The notes under the pieces are model-generated. The model searched no databases. It was given only the letters and a program-made list of their open reading frames with translations, and was not told the origin of the DNA. Below, piece by piece: positions 30,256 to 39,670 of a stretch of DNA of 64,000 bases. How positions within the stretch are numbered: position 1 is the stretch's first letter; every line of letters starts with the position of its first letter. Position numbers and translations under genes: made by a program. Source of the DNA: Cryptosporangium minutisporangium (lineage in GTDB: Bacteria; Actinomycetota; Actinomycetes; Mycobacteriales; Cryptosporangiaceae); NCBI RefSeq assembly GCF_039536245.1, contig NZ_BAAAYN010000001.1:93008-157007 (forward strand). Reading direction: 5' to 3'.

Positions 30256-31143
30256 TCAAGCGTCGCTGGGAGACCGAACCAGCTCGACGAAGGCCGTGGC
30301 CGCCGGCGTCGGCCGGTTGTCCCAGATCAGGTGCTCCACCCGCCGGGGCGCGTCGCGGAGCCGGATGAGGCGTAGGTCGGGGAAGCGCGGCACGTACGCG
30401 GCAGGCAGGAGGCCCACTCCGAGGCCCTGCCGCACCAGATCGACCAGGAAGTCAGCCGACGAGACCTCGAACGGCACCTCACGTCGTATCCCCGCCGCCG
30501 CGAAGGCTTGGTCGGACTGCGCTCGTCCGGCCGCTCCGGCGCGGAAGTCGATGAACGGCTCGTCCGCCAGGCTCTGCAGGTCCACCTCGGTCTCCGTCCG
30601 GTGGTGATCCGGTGCGACCACGGCGACCAACTCGCCTCCCCCGAGCCGGAGACTCTGGACGCCTTTCGGCTCCGCGCCGAGCGGCAGCCCGAGGAACGCG
30701 ACGTCCACGGCGCCCCGCCGGACCCGCTCGATCAAATCGTCGCTGCCCGCCGAGGTGAGCGTGATGTGCACCTTCGGCCAGCGGAGCCGGTAGTCCTTCA
30801 GCGCGACCGGCACGTTGACGGCCGCGACCGTGGGAATCGCGCCGACGGCCAGGCGCCCGCGGATCTCGCCGGTCGCGGCCGCCACCTCGCTTCGTGCCCG
30901 GTCCGCGGCTTCCAGGCACTCCAGCGCCGCGGGCAGGAACGCCTCGCCAGCGGCGGTCAGCCGAACCCGCCGACTGGTCCGCTCGAACAACCGAGCACCC
31001 AGTTCCCGCTCCAACCCGGCGATCTGGTGACTGAGTGCGGACTGCACCACATGGCAGCGCTCAGCCGCGCGCGTGAAGTTCCGGGTCTCCGCGACCGCGA
31101 CGACGTATCTCAGCTGCTGCAGCTCCACCCGACCATCATGCAC
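30256..31143 (-). CDS. LysR-family transcriptional regulator
   Basis: A 295-residue regulator. The N-terminal winged helix is ELQQLRYVVAVAETRNFTRAAERC...QSALSHQIAGLERELGARLFERT (the last residues are the LysR signature), followed by the periplasmic-binding-type effector domain (LAVGAIPTVAAVNVP, DVAFLGLPL, GLGVGLLPA). GTG at 31143 opens the frame; an in-frame GTG at 31128 gives the more usual VELQQLRY N-terminus. Divergent from an MFS transporter, across an inverted repeat, so it probably controls that gene and itself. Confidence 0.9.
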   Translation of the reverse strand: MHDGRVELQQLRYVVAVAETRNFTRAAERCHVVQSALSHQIAGLERELGARLFERTSRRVRLTAAGEAFLPAALECLEAADRARSEVAAATGEIRGRLAVGAIPTVAAVNVPVALKDYRLRWPKVHITLTSAGSDDLIERVRRGAVDVAFLGLPLGAEPKGVQSLRLGGGELVAVVAPDHHRTETEVDLQSLADEPFIDFRAGAAGRAQSDQAFAAAGIRREVPFEVSSADFLVDLVRQGLGVGLLPAAYVPRFPDLRLIRLRDAPRRVEHLIWDNRPTPAATAFVELVRSPSDA

Positions 31144-31157
31144 AGCGATTGATATCG

Positions 31158-31181
31158 ATGAGAACTATGCGTTGGACTCAT
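31158..31181. promoter_or_regulatory. LysR-type inverted repeat ATGAG-N14-CTCAT
   Basis: ATGAG at 31158-31162 and CTCAT at 31177-31181 lie between the divergent LysR and MFS genes, inside an AT-rich patch with extra TTGAT/ATCGATG half-sites. Position and spacing suit LysR binding; the match to T-N11-A is loose. Confidence 0.4.
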
Positions 31182-31208
31182 TGATCGCGCCTCGCCAGGC
31201 TGACGACC

Positions 31209-32414
31209 GTGACAATCCTCGAAAAGACCTCGTCCTCGGCCGTGCGGCCATGGCTGGGCGTCGCAGCCATCACGGCGAGTCTGTTCGTCTTCCTCACCAC
31301 CGAGTTGATGCCGATCGGCCTGCTCACTCCGCTGAGCACCAGTTTGAGCGTGTCGGTCGGGCTCGCCGGGCTGATGGTCACCCTGTACGGGGTCTCGGCC
31401 GGCCTGGGCGTGCCGTTCCTCGCGGCGTGGACCAGGCGCGTCAACCGGCGGGTCCTGCTGTCGGTGTTGTTGGCGGTGCTGGTGCTGGGAAACCTGATCA
31501 CCGCGGCCTCGCCGAGCTATCCGGTGGTCCTGACGACCCGCCTCGTCATGGGATTCGCCAGCGGGGTGTTCTGGGCGATCGGCGTCAGCATGGCGATGCG
31601 CCTGGTTGCCGGACGTCAGGCGAGCAGGGCGGCCGCGATCGTCATGTCCGGTATCTCGATCGCCGCCGTGGTGGGAATACCGCTGGGTACCTATCTGGAG
31701 AGCCTCACCGGCTGGCGGACCACCTTCCTCATCTGGTCCGGTCTCAGCGCCCTGGTGTTCCTGGCGGTCGCCGTCACGATCCCGTCACTGCCGTCGGACA
31801 ACGCGGTTCCGGTCCGGGAGGTCTTCCGACTCCCCCGCACGAACGTGCGGCTGCGCCTGGTCCTGCTCACCGTGGTCCTGTTCGTGCTCGGCCATTTCGG
31901 CGCGTACACGTTCGTGCGGCCGTTCCTGGAGGACCACGCGTCCGCCACGCCCGGCTTCATCACGTTCGTGCTGATGATCTACGGCGTCGGCGGCGCAGCG
32001 GGGAACTTCGTCGCCGGATTCACCACGACCAACCGGCTGCGGGGCAGCTTCCTCGTCGGCTGCGCGGGACTCGTCCTGTCCTTGCTGTTGCTGCTGGCGA
32101 TCGGCGACAGCCGGGCCGGTGCGATCGTGTCGCTGGCGCTGTGGGGACTCTGCTTCGGCGTCGTGCAGCTGTGCCAGGTCACCATGACGCAGCGTGCCGC
32201 ACCGGAGACCTTCGAAGCCGCGATGTCGCTCAACACCATGGCCTACAACACGTCCATCGCGATCGGAGCGCTGGTCGGTGGAGTGTTCGTCGACCATGTG
32301 AGCGTGGCGAGCGTCGTCTGGTTCGGGGTCGCGCTGACGGGTGCCTCGCTGCTCCTCACGCTCAGCGCGGGGCGGAACTCCGCGGGCGCTACCGGAGGCG
32401 GCGTGGCGCCGTGA
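31209..32414 (+). CDS. MFS transporter, DHA1-type
   Basis: A 401-residue 12-helix transporter. FVFLTTELMPIGLLTPLS in TM1 and SGISIAAVVGIPLGTYL (motif C-like) match the AraJ/YdhP/Cmx branch of the MFS that includes sugar and chloramphenicol exporters. Motif A is present in altered form (GVPFLAAWTRRVNRR). GTG at 31209. Divergent from LysR, its probable regulator. Substrate unknown. Confidence 0.9.
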   Translation: MTILEKTSSSAVRPWLGVAAITASLFVFLTTELMPIGLLTPLSTSLSVSVGLAGLMVTLYGVSAGLGVPFLAAWTRRVNRRVLLSVLLAVLVLGNLITAASPSYPVVLTTRLVMGFASGVFWAIGVSMAMRLVAGRQASRAAAIVMSGISIAAVVGIPLGTYLESLTGWRTTFLIWSGLSALVFLAVAVTIPSLPSDNAVPVREVFRLPRTNVRLRLVLLTVVLFVLGHFGAYTFVRPFLEDHASATPGFITFVLMIYGVGGAAGNFVAGFTTTNRLRGSFLVGCAGLVLSLLLLLAIGDSRAGAIVSLALWGLCFGVVQLCQVTMTQRAAPETFEAAMSLNTMAYNTSIAIGALVGGVFVDHVSVASVVWFGVALTGASLLLTLSAGRNSAGATGGGVAP

Positions 32415-32424
32415 TGATGGTGCG

Positions 32425-33309
32425 GTGGATCTGATCACCGTCCCGTTCAACTCGTCGGGTGCGACGGCCGGAGTCGCACGGGCGCCGTCGGCCCTGCTCG
32501 ACGCCGGGCTGCTCGCCGCGCTTCCGGGCGCCCGGGTGGTCGCGGCGGACGTACCGGTCGCCGACCCGGCCCGCGGCCCGAGTGGCCTGGCCGCGGAGGA
32601 CGCACTGGCCGCGATGGTGACGTCGGTGTCCGAGCGGGTGCTGGAAGCCTGGGCCGCCGATCGGGTTCCCGTCCTACTGGGCGGTGACTGCCCGGTGCTG
32701 CTCGGCGCACTCGTCGCCGCCGAGCGCCGGAACTACGGCGCCGGGCTGGTCTTCGTCGACGGGCACGAAGACGCCTGGGACCCGCATCGCTCCCCCACCG
32801 GGGAAGCCGCCGACAGCGAGATCGCCCTCGCGCTCGGGTGGGCGTCGGCGCCCCCGGCGCTGGCACCGGTGCTGCCGTGCCTGCGCCCATCGGACCTCGT
32901 GCAGCTCGGCCCCCGCGACGCCGACGACCTGGCCGACGGCGGCCAGCCGAGCATCGCCGACCGCGTGGAGCTGCTCAACGGGGACCGCCTCGCCGCTCCG
33001 GACGGCGTCGCGATCGGACACCGGATGGCGGCGGCGCTCGTCACGAGGGTTCAGCACTGGTGGCTGCACGTGGATCTGGACGTCCTGAGCACGCAGGCAC
33101 TGTCCGCCGTGGACTACCCGCAGCCCGGCGGACTGTCCTGGGAGCAGCTGGAAGCCCTCACCGAGACCCTGCTCGGCATCGGCGGCTGCGGCGGCCTGAG
33201 CGTCTGCATTTACAACCCCGACCTCGACGGCGGTGCGGCCGCCGGACGGATCGCGGAGTACGTCGCCGGTGCCGCACGTCTGGTGGAAAGGCACGCCGCC
33301 GACTCCTGA
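32425..33309 (+). CDS. Arginase/agmatinase/formiminoglutamase-fold (ureohydrolase) protein with altered metal site
   Basis: A 294-residue ureohydrolase-like protein. Typical motifs are VLLGGDCPVLLGAL (residues ~78-91; the usual GGDH has Cys in place of His), FVDGHEDAWDP (DxHxD, two-metal ligands) near 111-121, and WLHVDLDVLSTQAL (DxDxxD, in which the third Asp is replaced by Thr) near 213-226. Two usual metal ligands are therefore changed, so activity is uncertain. GTG at 32425 lies 6 nt after GATGAT and could be leaderless; it may also be co-transcribed with the MFS gene 10 nt upstream. Confidence 0.8.
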   Translation: MDLITVPFNSSGATAGVARAPSALLDAGLLAALPGARVVAADVPVADPARGPSGLAAEDALAAMVTSVSERVLEAWAADRVPVLLGGDCPVLLGALVAAERRNYGAGLVFVDGHEDAWDPHRSPTGEAADSEIALALGWASAPPALAPVLPCLRPSDLVQLGPRDADDLADGGQPSIADRVELLNGDRLAAPDGVAIGHRMAAALVTRVQHWWLHVDLDVLSTQALSAVDYPQPGGLSWEQLEALTETLLGIGGCGGLSVCIYNPDLDGGAAAGRIAEYVAGAARLVERHAADS

Positions 33310-33390
33310 GCGCGCGGTTATGGTGGAACTGGACAAGGTTGTAGCCACCGCCCCTGACCGTCCGGGGGAAAGGCGGCAGGTTCCCGTCAG

Positions 33391-33408
33391 GGCGGCCCGA
33401 GGGCCGCC
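33391..33408 (+). promoter_or_regulatory. GC hairpin immediately before a start codon
   Basis: GGCGGCCC (33391-33398), GA, GGGCCGCC (33401-33408) form a perfect 8-bp stem whose last base touches the GTG at 33409. It leaves no room for a ribosome site and could inhibit initiation, or it may mean that the true start is further downstream. Confidence 0.45.
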
Positions 33409-34593
33409 GTGCGCGATTTCCGCAGTCGTTCCGTCGTTTTTGGTCTCTGGACCGTCTTCTTCGTCAACGGGGCAGTTCTCTCGAGTTGGGCCCCGCGGAT
33501 CCCCGAAGTGCAGCACAGCCTTCGGCTCACCGACGGCGAGCTGGGCCTCGCCTTGTTCGGGGTCGCCGCCGGATCGGTGCCCGCGCTGCTCCTCACCGCC
33601 CGGCTGCTCCGGTCCCTGCGGTCCGGTGCGGTCAGCGTGGTCACCGCGCTGATCTTCGGTGGGTCGCTGCCCCTGATCGGCGCCGCCGGTGACGCCGGGC
33701 AGCTGACCGCGGTACTCGTGGTGCTCGGCGCGGCCAGCGGCGTCCTCGACGTCGCGATGAATACCTCAGCCGTCATCCATCAGCAGCGGACCGGCCGTCG
33801 GGTGCTGTCCCGGCTCCACGGGGGATACAGCCTCGGTGTGCTCGCCGGGGCCGGCGGGGGTGTGGTCGCGGCGCAGGTCGGCGCCACGGTCACCGAGCAT
33901 CTCACCGCGGCTGCGGTGCTCCTGGTCGCCGCCGCGCTGACGACCGCGCCCCTGCTCTGGCCGACCGGCCGTCCGACCACCGTCGCGCGGCAGCCGGCGA
34001 ACGTCGAGCGCCCGCCGGCGAACGTCCGGCGCGCGGCGCGGATCCCGCTGACCACCGCCCTGCTCGCCGTCTGCGGCCTGTTCGTCGAGGGCCTGGTCCT
34101 CGACTGGTCGGCGCTGCTGGTCGTCCGCGACCTCGGCGGATCACGCTCCTCGGCCGCCACCGGTCTCGCCCTCTTCAGCCTGGCGATGTTCATGTCGCGT
34201 ACGGCGGGCGACGCCGCTCTCCACCGCTTCGGAGAGCGCCGAGTGCTGACCGTCGGCGCGGTGGTTCTGGGAACCCTGACGCCGGTCGCGTGCTTCGCCG
34301 GTCAGCCCGTCGGCATGGTCGTGGCGATCGGCGCCTGCGGGCTGGCGCTCGGTCCGGTCTTTCCGTTGGCGGTGCACCGCGCAGGCCGCTCGGACCCGGC
34401 GCGGACCGCGGTGATGGCCGCACGAGTCAGCGCCGTCGGCTACCTCGCGTACCTCACCGGGCCACCGGCGGTCGGCCTCCTCGCCGACACCGTCGGCCTT
34501 CCGGTCACCTTCGCCGCGGCCACCCTCGTGAGCTGTGCCGGGATCCTCTGTTCCCGGCGTGCGGCGCGGGAGACGGTCGGCGCCGAACCGTGA
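33409..34593 (+). CDS. MFS transporter, YbjJ-like
   Basis: A 394-residue 12-helix transporter beginning near VFGLWTVFFVNGAVLSSWAPRIPEVQ, then LRLTDGELGLALFGVAAGS. The pattern is W-A-x-R-x-P-x-V-x-x-x-L-x-L-t-D-x-x-L-G of the YbjJ/inner membrane protein group; GAASGVLDVAMNTSAVIHQQ follows. It resembles the MFS protein at 44155. GTG at 33409 is provisional because a hairpin sits directly upstream. Substrate unknown. Ends before a strong terminator at 34601. Confidence 0.88.
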   Translation: MRDFRSRSVVFGLWTVFFVNGAVLSSWAPRIPEVQHSLRLTDGELGLALFGVAAGSVPALLLTARLLRSLRSGAVSVVTALIFGGSLPLIGAAGDAGQLTAVLVVLGAASGVLDVAMNTSAVIHQQRTGRRVLSRLHGGYSLGVLAGAGGGVVAAQVGATVTEHLTAAAVLLVAAALTTAPLLWPTGRPTTVARQPANVERPPANVRRAARIPLTTALLAVCGLFVEGLVLDWSALLVVRDLGGSRSSAATGLALFSLAMFMSRTAGDAALHRFGERRVLTVGAVVLGTLTPVACFAGQPVGMVVAIGACGLALGPVFPLAVHRAGRSDPARTAVMAARVSAVGYLAYLTGPPAVGLLADTVGLPVTFAAATLVSCAGILCSRRAARETVGAEP

Positions 34594-34600
34594 GGCGCGG

Positions 34601-34635
34601 CGTCCCCCGGAGTGCGGTGTGCACTCCGGGGGACG
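34601..34635. terminator. Strong bidirectional stem-loop terminator
   Basis: A perfect 15-bp stem (34601-34615 with 34621-34635; arm CGTCCCCCGGAGTGC) with a five-base loop lies between the convergent YbjJ-like and MMPL genes. Confidence 0.85.
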
Positions 34636-34651
34636 TGCGCCGTCCGGGCAC

Positions 34652-36802
34652 TCAGCGCAGAACCGTCACCGGCTCGAGCGGCGCCTCGGCCGGCACGTCC
34701 GGCTTCGGCTGCCCCAGCCTCGGCAGGCGGCGGTCCAGCCAGCCCGGCAGCCACCAGTTGGCGCGGCCCATCAGCGTCATGGCGGCGGGCACGAACACCA
34801 GCCGGACCAGGGTGGCGTCGAGCAGGACGGCCGTCGCCAGGCCGAGCCCGAGCATCCGGGACAGCGGCGACGGGCTGAACACGAACGCGAGGAACACCGC
34901 CGTCATGATCAGCGCGGCCGACGTGATGACCCGGCCCGTGCCGGCGATGCCCCGGGCGACCGACCCGACCGCGTCACCGCTCTGCAGGTACGCCTCGCGG
35001 ATGCGGGAGAGCAGGAACACCTCGTAGTCCATCGAGAGACCGAAGAGGACGGCGAAGAAGATCGTCGGCAGCGGTGAGGCGATCGGGATCGTCTCGTCCA
35101 GGCCGAACAGGTCCTTCAGCCAGCCCCACTGGAACACCGCGACGATGACGCCGTACGCGCCGCCGATCGACAGCAGGTTCATCAGCACGGCCTTGAGCGG
35201 CACGACGATCGAGCGGAATACCACCATCAGTAGCAGGAACGACGCGATCAGGATCCCGCCGATGAAGATCGGCAGCGAGCGCGCGAGCTGGCGGGTCAGG
35301 TCGTCGGTGAGTGCCGTGAGCCCGGCGATCGCGACGTTCTCCGGCGCCAGGTCGCGGAGGCGTTCGAGTGTGTCCGAGGTGGCCGCGTCGGAGGGCGGCG
35401 TGTGGGTGAGAACCCGGAGGACGACCGTGTCCCCGCCGGGCGAGGTGACCGGTTCCCCGACCGAAGCGACGCCGGGGTCGGCGGCGATGCGGCGCGCCAG
35501 CGCGTCGAGATCGCCGGCGCCGGCGCCCGAATCGCGCAGGTCCACCACCACCAGCAGAGGACCGTTGACACCCGGTCCGAACCCTTCGGCCAGCAGGTCG
35601 TAGGCGCGCCGGTGGCTGATGCTCGTCGAGTCGTCGCCGGCATCGGGAAACGCGGTCCGCATGCTCAGCGCCGGTGCGGCGAGCGTGAGCAGCACAACGG
35701 TGGCGGCGAGCAGGTAGCGCACCGGTCGCCGGGAGACGTGCCGGGCCAGCCGTCCCCACGCTCCCTCCTCCGGGGAACGGGTCGTCCGCCGGGTCAGCGG
35801 AACACGGCCGCGGTCGATGCGGTCCCCGAGCAGCGACAGGATCGCCGGGAGCAGCGTCAGCGCGGCCAGCACGGCAGCGAGCACGACCAGCGCGGTGCCG
35901 AGCCCGATCGAGATCAGGAAGCCGATACCGGTCAGCGGGAGCGCCGCCATCGCCACCACGACCGTGCCGCCGGCGAACAGCACGGAGGTACCCGCCGTCC
36001 CCATCGCGTCACCGAGCGCCGACGCGTTGTCCCGCCCCTCGGACCGGCTCTCCCGGTACCGGGCGGTGATGAACAGCGCGTAGTCGATGCCGACGCCGAG
36101 CCCGATCATCGCCGCGATCGTCGGAGCGGCGGTGGAAACGTCCATCGTGTTGGCGAGCAGCGCGATCCCCCCGAGGCCGCCACCGACCACGAGTAGCGCC
36201 AGCCCGATCGGGATCAGCGCGGCGACCACGGTGCCGAAGGCGATCAGCAGCACGATCAGCGCCGCGAGCAACCCGACCGCCTCGGCGCCCGAGGTCGCGC
36301 TCTCCGCGTTGATGAAGGCCGCATCCCCGCCCAGCTCGGCGGTGAGACCGGCCCGGCGAGCCAGCGCCAGGGCGTCCGCGACGGCCGTGATCGGCGCCGG
36401 GCCCAGTTCCGTCGTGGGGCGGTCGAACGTGATCTCGGCGTAGCCGACCCGCCCGTCGGGCGAGACGGTGCCGGCCGCGAACGGGTCCGCCACGGCGGCC
36501 ACGTCCTCGACGTCCGCGATCCGGTCGACCGCGGCCTCGACGGCCGCCCGATGACTCGCCAGGTCGTCGTCGACCGCGAAGACGGCGCTGGCGACGCCGT
36601 CGGCCGCTTCCGGGAACCGTTCCTCGAGGAGCTGCGTCGCGCGCTCGCTCTGGCTACCCGGTGCGACGAAGTCGTCGGCGAACGAACCACCGACCGTGCT
36701 GCCCAACCCGAGCAGGACGGCCGTAGCGACCGCCCAGGCGAAGAGAGTGATCCACGGCCTGCGGGCGCTGGCCGAGCCGAGGCGCCGAGTGAAGGAATTC
36801 AT
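34652..36802 (-). CDS. MMPL/RND-family transporter
   Basis: A 716-residue membrane transporter of the MmpL-type RND family. It has two repeated halves, each with one helix, a ~150-residue extracytoplasmic loop and a five-helix bundle. The helix pair with GLGVGIDYALFITARYRE and its second-half counterpart GLSMDYEVFLLSRIREAYL carries the conserved D-Y in the proton-relay helices. Actinobacterial members export lipids or antibiotics. ATG at 36802 follows CACGCT by 7 nt and lacks a ribosome site. It is divergent from the two-component system at 36994-38810, a likely regulator. Confidence 0.92.
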   Translation of the reverse strand: MNSFTRRLGSASARRPWITLFAWAVATAVLLGLGSTVGGSFADDFVAPGSQSERATQLLEERFPEAADGVASAVFAVDDDLASHRAAVEAAVDRIADVEDVAAVADPFAAGTVSPDGRVGYAEITFDRPTTELGPAPITAVADALALARRAGLTAELGGDAAFINAESATSGAEAVGLLAALIVLLIAFGTVVAALIPIGLALLVVGGGLGGIALLANTMDVSTAAPTIAAMIGLGVGIDYALFITARYRESRSEGRDNASALGDAMGTAGTSVLFAGGTVVVAMAALPLTGIGFLISIGLGTALVVLAAVLAALTLLPAILSLLGDRIDRGRVPLTRRTTRSPEEGAWGRLARHVSRRPVRYLLAATVVLLTLAAPALSMRTAFPDAGDDSTSISHRRAYDLLAEGFGPGVNGPLLVVVDLRDSGAGAGDLDALARRIAADPGVASVGEPVTSPGGDTVVLRVLTHTPPSDAATSDTLERLRDLAPENVAIAGLTALTDDLTRQLARSLPIFIGGILIASFLLLMVVFRSIVVPLKAVLMNLLSIGGAYGVIVAVFQWGWLKDLFGLDETIPIASPLPTIFFAVLFGLSMDYEVFLLSRIREAYLQSGDAVGSVARGIAGTGRVITSAALIMTAVFLAFVFSPSPLSRMLGLGLATAVLLDATLVRLVFVPAAMTLMGRANWWLPGWLDRRLPRLGQPKPDVPAEAPLEPVTVLR

Positions 36803-36993
36803 GGCCGTCAGCGTGGGCGCCGGGCCCGGGCGCCGTCGCCCGGCGCGGGACGGGCCGGACGCTCCCCCGCCGGGCGGGACGCCGCAGGTGGCGCCTCCCC
36901 CGCGCGACGGAGAGCAGGCTCTGCCCCCAGGCGGATGCGACTCGGCCCGCCCGGCCATACCGTGCTCAGCAGCAGAGCAGATCCGGAGGAACG

Positions 36994-38136
36994 ATGAAGC
37001 TGACCGGCCCGTTCGCGCGCTGGCCGCGGGGTTCGGACGCGGTGCTGGCCGTCGTGCTGTTCGTCGCGGCGGTGCTGGTGATGGAAGGCCCCGGCGATTC
37101 GTTGCGGGTGCGGCCGGTCACCGACGTTCCGCTCGCGGTACTCCTCGTCCTGGCGGTAGCGGCGGCGGCGCTCTACCGGCGGCGGCGTGCGCCGGTACCG
37201 GTGCTGGGAGTCGTGCTCGCGTGCTGGTTGCTGCTCCTGTTCACCCGCGACTACAGCATCGGCTTCATCATGATCGCCGCGCTGTACAGCGTCGGCCGGT
37301 ACGAGACGAGCAACCGGAAGGGAGCGGCCGGGCTCGCGGCCGCGCTCGTGCTGCTCCTCCTCGACGGTGTCGTCCGGTCCGAGCCCTGGAGTGGGACCAG
37401 CTTCGGTGTCGTGTTCCTGTTCGTCACCTGGTACATCGGGCGGCGCCTGCGACTGCGCAAGGACCTCGCCGAGCAGCGACAACGCCAGCGCACGGACGAG
37501 TTGCGGCGGATCGTCGCGGAGGAGCGCACCCACATCGCCCGTGAGCTGCACGACGTCGTCGCCCACCAGGTGAGCATGATGACGGTGCAGGCCGGGGCGG
37601 CCCAGGCCGTCGCCGCTACCGACCCGGACGGCGCCCGGCAGGCGATGGCCGCGGTCGAGCAGGCCGGGCGCCAGACGCTGGACGAGCTGCGGCACCTGCT
37701 GGGTGTCCTCCGGCCGCAGCCCGAGCGCGACGGCACCGGCCCGCAGCCCGGGCTCGCCGACCTGCCCCGGCTCATCGACCAGGTCAGCGCCGCCGGGCTG
37801 GACGTCCGCATCACCGACGACCTGCGGAGCCCGCTCCCCACCCGGGTGCAGTTGTCGGCCTACCGCATCGTTCAGGAAGCATTGACCAACGTGCTGAAAC
37901 ACGCCGGGACCGGCACCCGGGCCGACGTGCACCTCCGAGAGGACGGAACCGACGTGGTCATCGAGGTCACCGACTCCGCCGCCCCGGCGTCGGCCCAGCC
38001 GCAGGCGGCGGGGCACGGCATCGTCGGCATGCGCGAGCGCGCGACCCTGCTCGGTGGCTCCCTGGAGGCCGGCTCCTGCCCCGGGGGCGGTTTCCGCGTC
38101 GTCGCCCGCTTCCCGCGGGACGGAGTGCCCGCGTGA
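36994..38136 (+). CDS. NarL/DesK-type sensor histidine kinase
   Basis: A 380-residue membrane kinase. About four to five N-terminal helices (residues ~15-150) are followed by a HisKA_3 dimerisation helix ERTHIARELHDVVAHQVSMM with His186 as phosphoacceptor, then the ATPase domain (N-box YRIVQEALTNVLKHAG, G-box GHGIVGMRERATLLGGSL). No large sensor domain, so the membrane part probably senses the signal, such as a cell-envelope drug. ATG at 36994 with GGAGGAA. Its stop overlaps the response regulator start (GTGAG). Divergent from the MMPL transporter. Confidence 0.93.
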   Translation: MKLTGPFARWPRGSDAVLAVVLFVAAVLVMEGPGDSLRVRPVTDVPLAVLLVLAVAAAALYRRRRAPVPVLGVVLACWLLLLFTRDYSIGFIMIAALYSVGRYETSNRKGAAGLAAALVLLLLDGVVRSEPWSGTSFGVVFLFVTWYIGRRLRLRKDLAEQRQRQRTDELRRIVAEERTHIARELHDVVAHQVSMMTVQAGAAQAVAATDPDGARQAMAAVEQAGRQTLDELRHLLGVLRPQPERDGTGPQPGLADLPRLIDQVSAAGLDVRITDDLRSPLPTRVQLSAYRIVQEALTNVLKHAGTGTRADVHLREDGTDVVIEVTDSAAPASAQPQAAGHGIVGMRERATLLGGSLEAGSCPGGGFRVVARFPRDGVPA

Positions 38137-38810
38137 GCATCCGCGTCGTCGTCGCCGACGACCAGGCACTGGTCCGCGGCGGGTTCAGCATGATCCTGCG
38201 GACCCACGCCGACATCGACGTCGTGGCCGAGGCCGGTACCGGGCTGGAGGCCGTCGCGGCCGCGGAAGAGCACCATCCGGACGTCATCCTGATGGACATC
38301 CGCATGCCCGAGCTCGACGGCCTGGAAGCGACCGCGCGGATCCTGGCCGCCGCGGACTGGCCGGTCCGGGTCCTCATCCTGACGACGTTCGACCCGGACG
38401 AGTACGTCTACCGGGCGCTACGTGCCGGTGCCAGCGGCTTCGTGCTCAAGGACATTCCGCCGGCGGAGCTGGCCACCGCCGTCCGGACCGTCGCGGGCGG
38501 TGGTGCGCTGATCGCCCCGTCGATCACCCGCCGCCTGATCGCCCGCTTCGCTGCGCGCCCTGGTGTCAACACCGTTGTCGCCGAGCGCGCGCAGCGGCTC
38601 ACCGATCGGGAGCGGGACATCGTCGTCGCGGTCGCGCGCGGCGCCACGAACACCGAGATCGCCGAGCGGCTGTTCGTCGGGCCGGCCACGGTCAAGTCGC
38701 ACGTCTCGAACATCCTGACGAAGCTGGGCCTCCGCGACCGCGCGCAGATCGTCGTCTTCGCCTACGAGAGCGCGCTGGTCGAGCCCGGCGATCACGACAT
38801 CGGCCGGTGA
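38133..38810 (+). CDS. NarL/LuxR-type response regulator
   Basis: A 225-residue regulator paired with the upstream kinase. The receiver has acidic D9-D10, phosphoacceptor D55 (ILMDIRMPELDG), the switch T (LTTF) and K (LKDI). The C-terminal LuxR helix-turn-helix is RLTDRERDIVVAVARGATNTEIAERLF...ATVKSHVSNILTKLG. GTG start overlaps the kinase stop. Its last 19 bases overlap the 3' end of the frameshifted minus-strand gene. Confidence 0.94.
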   Translation: MSIRVVVADDQALVRGGFSMILRTHADIDVVAEAGTGLEAVAAAEEHHPDVILMDIRMPELDGLEATARILAAADWPVRVLILTTFDPDEYVYRALRAGASGFVLKDIPPAELATAVRTVAGGGALIAPSITRRLIARFAARPGVNTVVAERAQRLTDRERDIVVAVARGATNTEIAERLFVGPATVKSHVSNILTKLGLRDRAQIVVFAYESALVEPGDHDIGR

Positions 38811-39639
38811 GACTGCTCCGCCCCGGGCTGAGGTATCACCGCCGCCACGAGCTGCGCGTGGCCCGCCGCCGTACCGATTCCGGCCCGAGCGGCCGGGTGG
38901 TCGCGGTAGTAGCGGATCGCGTGCGCGAGGAACGCGGGATCGATGAGGATTCGCCGGGTGTCCAGCCGGTAGCGGCTGTACCCGGGGGGTGAGAGCTGCC
39001 TCGCTCCGTTCGCGGTCGGGTGTCCGAAATCGACCAGCAGCCAGATCGCTCTCTCGCCGGTCGGCGACGGTCCGCCCGGGGCCAGCGCATCCCACGCGAA
39101 CGTGTACGCCCGGGCTTGGAGCAGTCCGCTAGTCCAGCGGACGAACAGCTCACCGGGGTGAGGACGAGGAACGGCCGGCGGAACAGCGTGAACCAGGTGG
39201 CGGCCGCCACTGCTCCGATGGCCGCAAGCACCGAGGCCGCGACGAAGGATGCGGGAAGCGCCGAATCCCCGCTCGGGGTCCGGTCGAGGACCACCAGCAC
39301 GGTCGCCAGGGCGGCGAACACCGGGACCGGGGCATGGTCGATCGGTGGAACCGCGCCCACGAAGGCTGGTCGTCCCCGTACGCGGCCGAGCTGGAACGCG
39401 GTGGGACGTCGTCGGGACGCCGACCGGAACAGGGCGGCGTGCACCGCGAAGAGGAGCAGGGCCACCGCACCGGGCCCCAGGAACATCAAGGTGTTCTCGT
39501 AGCGGGCGCCGTCGAGGCGGGGCGCCAGCATGAGTCTCAGCGCGATCGCCGCACCGAACGCGACCACACCGAGGCCGAGGGCGACGATGCGGCTGTGCTG
39601 CTGTGTTCTCGCGACGTCCGCCGGGTCGGTCGTGGGCAT
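38792..39639 (-). pseudogene. Membrane protein gene with an apparent one-base frameshift
   Basis: Two minus-strand frames join into one sensible ~282-residue protein. The first, from ATG 39639, gives about five hydrophobic helices (IVALGLGVVAFGAAIALRLM ... VAAATWFTLFRRPFLVLTP). The second continues GELFVRWTSGLLQARAYTFAWDALAPGG to RPMS and stops at 38792. The switch lies at a run of four G on the plus strand (39155-39158), and one extra base there restores the frame. Either a genuine mutation or a sequencing error. The ATG is 6 nt after TACGGT (leaderless pattern). Function unknown. Confidence 0.6.
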
Positions 39640-39670
39640 GGAGGAACCGTAATATGCGACGATTCTGCGG

